In this document: positions 23,563-30,882 of the stretch, one piece after another
Layout of the letters: every line of letters begins with the position of its first letter
Position numbering within the stretch: the stretch's first letter is position 1
NCBI RefSeq assembly: GCF_900100335.1
Contig: NZ_FNFE01000008.1
Coordinates: 144,818-208,817, forward strand
Origin: Natronorubrum texcoconense
GTDB lineage: Archaea > Halobacteriota > Halobacteria > Halobacteriales > Natrialbaceae
Reading direction: 5' to 3'
Length of the DNA stretch: 64,000 bases
The notes under the pieces: generated by a model
Database searches by the model: none
What the model was told of the DNA's origin: nothing
The model's input: only the letters and a program-made list of their open reading frames with translations
Position numbers and translations under genes: made by a program

Positions 23563-25221
23563 CTATCCAGCAACGTACACCGGCTCCATCGTCGGCAGCG
23601 TCAGGAGCCACAGACTGAGCGCCGTATAACAGACCATGACGACGACGAACGGATACTGACTTCGAATCGCCTGCAAACGACCTGGAACACAGTCGAACGC
23701 GATCGCGTGGGCGGTCCAGATCGCGAGCACGTGACCGGCGAGGAGGGTGGCGATCTCGAGCGTCCCCATCCACCCGGGAACGACGAGCGTCGTCGGATTC
23801 ACCGGCGGGGCGAACGGACTCGAGAGCGCAGCCAGCGACGCCGGAGCGAGCGAGACAACGAACGTGACGTAGTGAGCGAGGTGATAGCCCGCGGCGATCG
23901 CCAGCAGGGGCGGGGCGAACCGGCGGGCGAGCACTCGCTCCGAGAGGTAGGTCGGTGCGGTTCGCCGCGAGAGGTGTGCGGCCAGCCAGTAGACGGCGAG
24001 CGCGACGGCGAACCCGCCGACGAGCAGCGCGAGGTAGACGACGCGGGCGGGGAGTCCGGTCGCGACGAGTGCCTCGACGACCCGCCGGCCGGGTCGCGTC
24101 ACGACGAACCCGTTGAACGTTAGCTCCCAGACCAGCAGGACGACGAAAGCGACGTCGCTCGAGTCGGTCACGACGTCCGCGTCCCGAAGACGAGCGCCCG
24201 GAACGACGAGTCGAACTGTCCCGTCGCGTCGCTGAATCGGAGCGACGGCCCCGTAGAGCCGAAAGAGTACGGCCAGTGGATCGGCGCGTCGAAACCACAC
24301 CGTCGGCGAGAAGAGGACCGCACCGGTGACGGTGTACCCCGCGTAGCCGACCGCAGTGAACGCGAGGAGCTCCGTATCGGTCGTGATGGGGAGGACGAGC
24401 TCGAGCCACACGAGCGCTCCCAGCCCGAGTACCGCCGGCCACGACGAGAGCCACGTGGGGTACTCGAGAAGAGCCGAGTCGACCGCTGACGAATCGTTTT
24501 CGTTCGTCTCGTTCGTTCCGTCCGTTCTGTTCGTTTCGTTCGTGCTCGGGTTCGACGGGCGACGCCGGACGCGTTCTCGAACTCGAGTCACCAGTTCTCG
24601 GACTCGAGTCACTAATTTATCGACACCGCGCGCGAGGGTCCGAAACGGATCGATCGTTGGCCACGGATCGACGACGAGAAAGGCGACCATCGGTAGGACG
24701 GCTCGCACGCCCACGAACGCGATGATAACGGCGAGGTTCGCCGTCGGCATCGTCGGTCCCTCGAGACCGACGACGATCACGGCTGCGAGTCCGAGCACGC
24801 CGAGACCCCCACCAATGAGCGATCCCGCGGCGACCGTTCGTCTCGAGAGCCCCGTCGATCCGACGGGGCTCGACTCGGCGGGACTCGATTTGCCAGGACT
24901 TGATTCGGTAGGATTCGACTCCGCGATAGCCGCGAGCGGAACGCCCCACTCGTGGACCGTATCGACGAAGCGACGATCGGTCACGAGCGCGGCGAGCAGC
25001 GCGGAGGCTCCGACGGCGGCCCCGCCGGTGAGCAGCGTGAGCCACGTCGGGACGGTGAGCGTCCGATCGTCACCGAGTCCGGCGGCGACGTTCGAGGCCG
25101 CGACGGGTTCGGTCCAGTAGCCTGCGACGATACCGATCGCTCCCAGTCCGAGGACGATCGAACCGACCGCTCGAGCCGAACGCGACGGTGACACGCGGGA
25201 TATTACGACGACGACCCACAT
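23563..25221 (-). CDS. Large integral membrane protein of the copper/redox cluster
   Basis: 552 aa with about 10-12 hydrophobic segments. An acidic and Asn/Thr-rich loop (NPSTNETNRTDGTNETNE, around residue 230) and a Ser/Pro/Glu repeat loop (ESNPTESSPGKSSPAESS) are likely cytoplasmic or external linkers. His residues occur in membrane-adjacent positions such as AAGYHLAHYVTFVVS. No transporter signature is recognised. Same strand as the His-rich lipoprotein and 160 bp upstream of it; divergent from the SCO gene, with 133 bp between starts. Copper uptake is suggested only by context. Confidence 0.75.
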   Translation of the reverse strand: MWVVVVISRVSPSRSARAVGSIVLGLGAIGIVAGYWTEPVAASNVAAGLGDDRTLTVPTWLTLLTGGAAVGASALLAALVTDRRFVDTVHEWGVPLAAIAESNPTESSPGKSSPAESSPVGSTGLSRRTVAAGSLIGGGLGVLGLAAVIVVGLEGPTMPTANLAVIIAFVGVRAVLPMVAFLVVDPWPTIDPFRTLARGVDKLVTRVRELVTRVRERVRRRPSNPSTNETNRTDGTNETNENDSSAVDSALLEYPTWLSSWPAVLGLGALVWLELVLPITTDTELLAFTAVGYAGYTVTGAVLFSPTVWFRRADPLAVLFRLYGAVAPIQRRDGTVRLVVPGARLRDADVVTDSSDVAFVVLLVWELTFNGFVVTRPGRRVVEALVATGLPARVVYLALLVGGFAVALAVYWLAAHLSRRTAPTYLSERVLARRFAPPLLAIAAGYHLAHYVTFVVSLAPASLAALSSPFAPPVNPTTLVVPGWMGTLEIATLLAGHVLAIWTAHAIAFDCVPGRLQAIRSQYPFVVVMVCYTALSLWLLTLPTMEPVYVAG

Positions 25222-25354
25222 GTAATCGGCTCTCGATCGCAGCAGTGGAGAGGGGTCCGTTCGACGCTACGTTCGGAATTTCCCCGACCGGATTCGTCTC
25301 ACATTCGGTGAGCGAACCAACGAGCATTTCATGGCGCGCTCCTACGCATCTCGT

Positions 25355-26194
25355 ATGGAACGACGGACGTACCTTCGCGCGCTCGGGGTCGCGGGTGTCG
25401 CTGGGACTGCCGGCTGTCTCGACACGGTCGATCAGGCACTTTCCGGCGACAACCACGATGGCGACGGGATTCTCCCGCCGCCGGACCACCCGACGGGGGC
25501 CTCCTATCCGGAGTACGGCGAGGAGTTCCCCTCGTTTTCGATTCCGGACCCGATCGCGGAGACGTCCGTCTCGCTCGAGGACTTCGTCGGCGAGAAGCCG
25601 TTTCTGCTGACGTACTTCTTTACGACGTGTCCGGACGGCGCCTGTCCGGCCCTCCTCTTGCGACTCCGGTGGATTCAGGAGGACGCCGCGGAACATGGCT
25701 ACGAGGACGATATCGCGTTGCTCGCGTTCACGTTCGATCCCGAACGCGACACGCCCGAGGTCCTTCGTGAGTACGCGGCCGAGCGAAGTATCGACTACGA
25801 GGCGGACAACTGGCACTTCCTCCGGCCCGAAACCAACGACGAGGCCGAGGACGTGATGACCGAGACCTTCAAACTGCCACTCCAGCGGATCGACGACGAG
25901 GAGGAACTCGAGGAGCACGACGAGTTCGAGGGCAACGGCGACCACGACGGTGAGGGACACGACGATGCGGACGATCACGACGATCACGACGACTCGGACC
26001 GCGATCACGAAAACGAATCCGACCACGACGACCACGACCACGGCGAGTACACGTTCATCCACAACAATTTGATCACGCTCGTCAACGAAGACGGAATCGT
26101 GGAACGGGCGTATCCGTCGGCCGTCCAGTCCGAGCGGGCGGTCGACAACGAACAGATCGTCGAGGACACGAGGACGGTCGTCGGGGTGGAGTGA
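25355..26194 (+). CDS. SCO1/SenC-like copper chaperone lipoprotein
   Basis: 279 aa from the ATG at 25355. RRTYLRALGVAGVAGTAGC is a Tat signal with lipobox Cys. The thioredoxin fold follows: FPSFSIPDPIAETSVSLEDF, the metal/thiol motif FTTCPDGACPALL, and later FIHNNLITLVNEDG with the distal His. Unlike the canonical CxxxC of SCO proteins, the two cysteines are four residues apart (CPDGAC). A His/Asp-rich insert (about residues 190-235, HDGEGHDDADDHDDHD) sits before the distal His. The next gene starts two bases after the stop, so SCO and thioredoxin are an operon. SCO proteins deliver copper to the CuA site of oxidases or N2O reductase. Confidence 0.85.
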   Translation: MERRTYLRALGVAGVAGTAGCLDTVDQALSGDNHDGDGILPPPDHPTGASYPEYGEEFPSFSIPDPIAETSVSLEDFVGEKPFLLTYFFTTCPDGACPALLLRLRWIQEDAAEHGYEDDIALLAFTFDPERDTPEVLREYAAERSIDYEADNWHFLRPETNDEAEDVMTETFKLPLQRIDDEEELEEHDEFEGNGDHDGEGHDDADDHDDHDDSDRDHENESDHDDHDHGEYTFIHNNLITLVNEDGIVERAYPSAVQSERAVDNEQIVEDTRTVVGVE

Positions 26195-26196
26195 GC

Positions 26197-26772
26197 ATGC
26201 GGAGACGGGACGTCCTCGCCGGCCTCGGGAGTGCGGGCGTCGTTGCCGGCGCCGGTGCGATCGCCGTCTACGGACTCCCGTCGACCGAGCGTCTGCTAAA
26301 CGAGGAATCGGCTGACGAACCCGACGAGCCGCTCGAGATCGAGACGATCGACGCCCCCGGGAGCGAGGCGGGAACGATCGAGGTACCTACCATCGGACAG
26401 GTGACGTTCGTCGACCTGTTCGGAACCTGGTGTGCGCCCTGTATCGAACAGATGCCGGCGCTCGCGACGGCCAACGAGCGGATCGGCGAGGACGTACTGT
26501 TCTGCTCGGTCACTAACGAGTCCGTCGGCGAGAACGGCTCGATCACCGAGGCGGAACTCGTCGAGTGGTGGGACGAACACGACGGTGACTGGATGGTCGG
26601 CCACGATCCGGCGGCCGAGCTCACGGCTCGCTACCTCGAGGGCGGCTTTCCCACGGCCGTCGCTATCGACGCCTCCGGACGCGTTCAGTGGGCCGATTCG
26701 GGCGTCAAGAGCGCGGATGAACTCGTGTCCGGAATCGAGCAAGCGCTCGAAGCCGATGCCGGTGACGAGTAA
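26197..26772 (+). CDS. TlpA/ResA-like membrane-anchored thioredoxin
   Basis: 191 aa starting MRRRDVLAGLGSAGVVAGAG (RR signal/anchor). A GTG two codons earlier would overlap the SCO stop; the ATG is preferred. The active site is DLFGTWCAPCIEQMPAL, a WCxxC motif, followed by GFPTAVAIDASGRV with the cis-Pro. It reduces or oxidises thiols outside the membrane, for instance the SCO cysteines. CcdA, its usual electron donor, is 50 bp downstream. Confidence 0.9.
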   Translation: MRRRDVLAGLGSAGVVAGAGAIAVYGLPSTERLLNEESADEPDEPLEIETIDAPGSEAGTIEVPTIGQVTFVDLFGTWCAPCIEQMPALATANERIGEDVLFCSVTNESVGENGSITEAELVEWWDEHDGDWMVGHDPAAELTARYLEGGFPTAVAIDASGRVQWADSGVKSADELVSGIEQALEADAGDE

Positions 26773-26822
26773 GATGGTACTGCAGATGAGGGGACCGGTG
26801 ATGCCAACTCGGGTGACGGGCG

Positions 26823-27491
26823 ATGACTGACGGCTCGTTGCCGCTCACGTTCGCGTTGGTAGCGGGCATTGCGACGTTTTTTTCGCCGTGTGCGTACCCG
26901 CTCTTACCGGGCTACGTCGGATTCTACGTGAGCCAGACCGAGGGAGAGCAAGCTTCGCTGTCCGGCGCGCTGAGTCGCGGTCTCGTCGCCGGAATCGGCG
27001 TCCTGGCGACGTTCGGCGTACTTTTGGTCGCCGCCTACTGGGTCGGCCACTCGACGCTGTCGAACATCGTCCTCTTCGAGCCAATCGTCGGCGCGATTCT
27101 GGTCGCGTTCGGCCTGCTGGTCGTCTTCGACCGTGCTCCGTCGCTCACGATCCCCCTTCCGAAACGCCGCTCGAGCGTGTTCGGCTTCGGAATCTTCGGC
27201 GCTGGCTACGCGCTGGCTGCGGCGGGCTGTGTCGCGCCGCTGTTCGTCGCCGTGCTCGCACAGGCGCTAGCGCTCCCGCCAGTCTCGGCGGCGCTCGTCG
27301 TCGGCACCTACGTCGGCAGCGTCGTCGTATTGATGATCTCGCTGACGGTCGCGACTGGAATGGGCCTTGTCGCGAGCGCCGGCCGACTGGCTGCCCACAG
27401 CGAGTTACTCGAGCGTATTGCGGGGGTCGTCATGATCGTCGCCGGCCTCGGACAGCTGTATCTCGCGATCTTCGTCCTCGACGTGATCTGA
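26823..27491 (+). CDS. ccdA: CcdA/DsbD-family thiol electron transporter
   Basis: 222 aa, six membrane helices. It contains the paired cysteines that shuttle electrons across the membrane: FFSPCAYPLLPGYVGFY near residue 20 and AAAGCVAPLFVAV around residue 140. Length is normal for archaeal CcdA. It passes electrons from cytoplasmic thioredoxin to the TlpA-like protein just upstream, completing a SCO-TlpA-CcdA operon for copper-site or cytochrome maturation. Confidence 0.92.
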   Translation: MTDGSLPLTFALVAGIATFFSPCAYPLLPGYVGFYVSQTEGEQASLSGALSRGLVAGIGVLATFGVLLVAAYWVGHSTLSNIVLFEPIVGAILVAFGLLVVFDRAPSLTIPLPKRRSSVFGFGIFGAGYALAAAGCVAPLFVAVLAQALALPPVSAALVVGTYVGSVVVLMISLTVATGMGLVASAGRLAAHSELLERIAGVVMIVAGLGQLYLAIFVLDVI

Positions 27492-27497
27492 TCGCGC

Positions 27498-27566
27498 CGA
27501 CTCGCGGATTTCGATCGTGCTAACTCGCGGGTTCCGATCGTGCCAACCTGCGGGTTTCGATCGCAA
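27498..27566 (+). repeat. Three 23-bp tandem repeats after ccdA
   Basis: CTCGCGGATTTCGATCG, CTCGCGGGTTCCGATCG and CTGCGGGTTTCGATCG recur at a 23-bp period starting seven bases after the ccdA stop. No coding role is seen; it could be a relic of local slippage or a binding array. Confidence 0.5.
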
Positions 27567-27745
27567 GCGGACCGCTTGTTCTGTTCGTGGTCGTACTCCA
27601 TCCCATGGATTCGAAGCGCCCCGACGTTCGACTGGACGACAATCCCGACGAAGCGGGCCGGGTAACGAACTCCGGCGGCGAGGCGAACGAGGGGACGTCA
27701 CAGTCACTGCTCTGGCGGATTCGATCGTCCCTGCGTCGATAGCGT

Positions 27746-27973
27746 TTACTCCGGCTCGGAGTCCTCGAGCAGTCCGAGATCGGTCGCAGCGAGGTCGGCG
27801 ATACGTTCGACGATGTCGGGGTCGACGGCCGCGACGTCCTCGCCGTCGTGTAACTGGTCGTTGTGTCGCTCGATGGTGTCGGCGACGTCCGAGAGGGGGA
27901 TGCGGGAGGTCGTCTCACAGTCGGGACACACGATCGGGACGCGGGGATCGTCCGAGTCGCTGGCGGCTGTCAT
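27746..27973 (-). CDS. Small protein with a CPDC zinc-knuckle
   Basis: 75 aa from the ATG at 27973 (MTAASDSDDPRVP). It has IVCPDCETTSRIPLSDVADT near the N-terminus followed by helical sequence DTIERHNDQLHDGEDV and VERIADLAATDLGLLED. Only one CxxC is present, so a zinc site would need a dimer or partner. The domain order resembles haloarchaeal small CPxCG-type proteins. Monocistronic; role unknown. Confidence 0.75.
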   Translation of the reverse strand: MTAASDSDDPRVPIVCPDCETTSRIPLSDVADTIERHNDQLHDGEDVAAVDPDIVERIADLAATDLGLLEDSEPE

Positions 27974-28245
27974 CGTTTGACTCTCTCGAGCGGAGCGGCA
28001 AAATCTCACTGGTTGGACGGTTTCGAGGATGGCACTGTGTTAGCTGTCTCGAGGTGCTTTACGTGACTCTCCGATCGACCGATCGGCCAGCACTCTTATT
28101 ATAGATGGACTGATGCGTTCACTCGAGGGGGCGATAGACTATCGACCGGTTCCACCGGTTTTCCGTTCGCTGTACGACAGTTGAACCCATCAGGCTCTGA
28201 CTCTCGCGTGAGCGTGTCACCGACTCGCACACTGTGCTCAGCTAC

Positions 28246-28419
28246 CTATTCAGACGAGGCGTGATTGAGACCGATAGCGGCGAGCGTGATCAGTACACCC
28301 GCCCAGATCAGGAGGTAGCCCGGTCCCTCAGGGGTGGGGCCAATTTCCCGGAGAATCAGATCGAGTGCAGCGACTATCGAAATTTGAAAGCCGAGTATCC
28401 CGAGTAATATTTCGTTCAT
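28246..28419 (-). CDS. Small two-helix membrane protein, 57 aa
   Basis: MNEILLGILGFQISIVAALD forms one membrane helix, a short polar loop (REIGPTPEGPG) follows, and YLLIWAGVLITLAAIGLNH the second. The ATG at 28419 is chosen over a longer frame because the extension has non-coding character and a TATA-like AT-rich patch (ATATTATTTTGG on the minus strand) directly precedes it. No family recognised. Confidence 0.6.
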   Translation of the reverse strand: MNEILLGILGFQISIVAALDLILREIGPTPEGPGYLLIWAGVLITLAAIGLNHASSE

Positions 28420-28708
28420 ACCAAAATAATATAAGCATGCTGTTAAAAACGTTACTGTTGTATTCAATCTACTTCACGAAACAAATGCCGTGAGTCCGCT
28501 TGTTGAGGTTTTCTTCCCCTGCCGTCTCCTTCCTATGGTAGAAATCCATTTTCGAGAGTACACTGAAAGGTGAGAGTATCATAGAACCCTCATTACTCCT
28601 GATGATGGTGCTTCTCGGTTGTCTCCGCGGTCGTCGTTGGAGATCGCAACGACGAGGCACAGACACGACGCAAGGACCGTGTTTTCTCCGAAACGGTTTC
28701 GTCCGTCG

Positions 28709-29701
28709 TCAGGTCGATCGGCGGCGGACGCCGAGGAGTGCGGCGATCGCCAGCGCGACGATCACTGCCGGAACGCCGAATCCGGGGAGTTCGTCGCCGT
28801 CGTCGGCGTCGTCTTCGTTGCTCGTTCCGTCGGTACTCGACGATCCATCGTCTTCGTCGCTCGAGTGCTCCGTTCCGTCACTATCGTCCGAGTCGCCGTT
28901 CTCCTCGCTCGAGTCGCCGTCGTTGACGCCGGTCTCGTCGGCGTCGAGCTGGAGGACTGCGATGACCTGGCCGTGTGAGCCGTCGGGCTTGAAGGTCCAC
29001 TCGCCGCCGACTTCCTCGTAGGATTCGGCGTCCTCGATCGGATCGACGCTCGTGTCCCAGGTGTCGTGGGTCTGCTCGATGTAGCCGACGACCTCGATCT
29101 TGTCGGCGTGTTCGCCCTCGATCTGGACCTCTCCGTACTCGATGGTCGCGTCCTCGGGCTGGCCGTGCATCTCGATGGTGTGGGAGTCCATATAGCCGTC
29201 GCCCTGTGGCAGATCGTCGGTCGTGCCGAACTGATCGGCGTCGAGCGGCCGGTCGTAGTGGTCGGTCAGCGGGTACTGGACGGTCACCGGATTGGCGTGG
29301 GAATGCCAGTTCAACTCGTCGCCGGTCTCGATCGTGACGGTCGTGTTCGGGACGGTTTCACCGACGATCGGTTCGCCCGCTTCGTTGAGGAGCGTCACGC
29401 CGATTTTCCCTGAGCCGTCACCCAGATACGGGGACCGGTATTCGTCGCGCGGGTTGATGTAGCTGACCCAGTTCCCGTCGCTCGCTTCGTAGTACGGATC
29501 GCCCACTTCGGGGGCCGGTTCGACGTACGCCTCCTCGGAGACGTTCGCGTTCGTCGACGCGTCCGGATCGATGGTCGCGCCGGATGCGGCTACCGACTCG
29601 TCGGCGCTGACGCCGCCCATGAGGGCGACACCGAGGACGCCGACGAGACAGAATGCGAACGCGCCAGCCACGACGGTCGTCCGTGCTCGATTCGCACTCA
29701 T
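28709..29701 (-). CDS. PGF-CTERM surface protein
   Basis: 330 aa. An N-terminal signal (TVVAGAFAFCLVGVLGVALM) is followed by a folded domain (about residues 60-240) with NWHSHANPVTVQYPL, then an acidic Ser/Asp/Glu stalk (~245-300), and the C-terminal ELPGFGVPAVIVALAIAALL plus RRR. That tail is the PGF-CTERM signal processed by archaeosortase A and lipid-anchored to the cell surface. Function of the folded domain unknown; His residues and nearness to the copper cluster (1.2 kb) are suggestive only. Monocistronic, ATG at 29701. Confidence 0.85.
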   Translation of the reverse strand: MSANRARTTVVAGAFAFCLVGVLGVALMGGVSADESVAASGATIDPDASTNANVSEEAYVEPAPEVGDPYYEASDGNWVSYINPRDEYRSPYLGDGSGKIGVTLLNEAGEPIVGETVPNTTVTIETGDELNWHSHANPVTVQYPLTDHYDRPLDADQFGTTDDLPQGDGYMDSHTIEMHGQPEDATIEYGEVQIEGEHADKIEVVGYIEQTHDTWDTSVDPIEDAESYEEVGGEWTFKPDGSHGQVIAVLQLDADETGVNDGDSSEENGDSDDSDGTEHSSDEDDGSSSTDGTSNEDDADDGDELPGFGVPAVIVALAIAALLGVRRRST

Positions 29702-30160
29702 CGAGAGTCCCCTCCGGAAGTCACCGTGTCGGTCGCGTCGCTCGACCTTTCAGGCCGTGCGTCCGTCGCGACCCGACGCTCGAGCGTCCGGGACCGCTCT
29801 TCGAATTCGGTGGTACGTTCGCGATCGAAGGTCTCGTGAGGCGACCCGGGGACAGGACGAGTGCCCCAACGACATCGGTTCGCCGACCGTGATCTGAATC
29901 GATTCATACGATCGAACCACTTCATTCATCCATTTTTATATGACCTGAATACCAGAATGTCAGGAACGAGTAGGGGGCGACTTACGCTGGTTTCGGAGTG
30001 GTTACTCCCCACCGGTGATTCGGAATGCAGTCACTACTTGCCCGTACTGGCCGCCCTTCCGGCAGTTCACGGCCGTCCACCGACTCCTGTGGATCGTCGA
30101 TGCTCGACGCTTGCGCTGGCACCCCGAACCGACTTCCGGGGCGGGACTGTACGGTTTTTG
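29702..30160. other. Intergenic region with an orphan TATA box
   Basis: 459 bp between divergent genes. A TATA-like TTTTTATATG lies at about 29933-29942, but the gene downstream only starts convincingly at 30161, so it may have a long leader. A longer open frame from 29861 has unlikely sequence (MPQRHRFADRDLNRF) and was not accepted. Confidence 0.4.
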
Positions 30161-30790
30161 ATGCGCGTTCGATCCGCCGTCGATACGGATACGTCGTCGC
30201 CACAGGACCGGTCGCCGAACGTGACGAACACCGACTCGAGCAGGGCGCTCCGAACGCTCGTACTCGTGGCAGCCGGGACCGTCGTCGTCGCGTACGCCCT
30301 CGATCGCGTTCTCGGTTCGAGTGACGAGGACGAACCGTCACTCGAGGCGATCCGAGAGCAAGCCGTCGACGCCGTCCCCTCGGCCGTCAGCGACCGCGTT
30401 CCGGACGCAGTTCCCACGGAACCGCAGGCCATTCCGATCGGTGACGTCGGCTCCGACGAGAGCGAGGCGGACACGACGGACGAGGCGAATACGACCAACG
30501 AGACGGGGACCGACACCGATACCTCGAGTGACGCTTCCGCGTCCGGTGCCGGAGAACCGGTCGACGACGCGGAGACGAACGTCGATCTCGCCGACGACCC
30601 GTCGTCCACGAAGATTACGTCGGGCTCGAGCGACGAGATTCAGGAGAAGCCGGCCGAACCGGGCGAACTGTCCGTCGACGAAGACGTCGAGGACGTGATC
30701 GACGAGGACGATGTGGGAACCGACGTGGATGCGGACGGGCGTTCGGCTGACGGTGCTGACGGCGACTCGAGCGCCGACGACGAGGAGTGA
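30161..30790 (+). CDS. Single-pass membrane protein with acidic low-complexity domain
   Basis: 209 aa. Polar N-terminus, one membrane helix ALRTLVLVAAGTVVVAYALD (residues ~30-50), then a short helix ESLEAIREQAVDAVPSAV-like region and ~130 residues rich in Asp, Glu, Ser and Thr. No enzymatic motif. It lies 90 bp upstream of the helicase in the same direction and may be co-transcribed. The start is uncertain. Confidence 0.65.
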   Translation: MRVRSAVDTDTSSPQDRSPNVTNTDSSRALRTLVLVAAGTVVVAYALDRVLGSSDEDEPSLEAIREQAVDAVPSAVSDRVPDAVPTEPQAIPIGDVGSDESEADTTDEANTTNETGTDTDTSSDASASGAGEPVDDAETNVDLADDPSSTKITSGSSDEIQEKPAEPGELSVDEDVEDVIDEDDVGTDVDADGRSADGADGDSSADDEE

Positions 30791-30882
30791 GGACGGACAC
30801 GTGGGGACTCTCGAGTCCGACCCGCCCGATTTAACCGCCGGGAACGTGGTGCTTATCCGGTTCTCGCCCCTACGGGCTCTCG

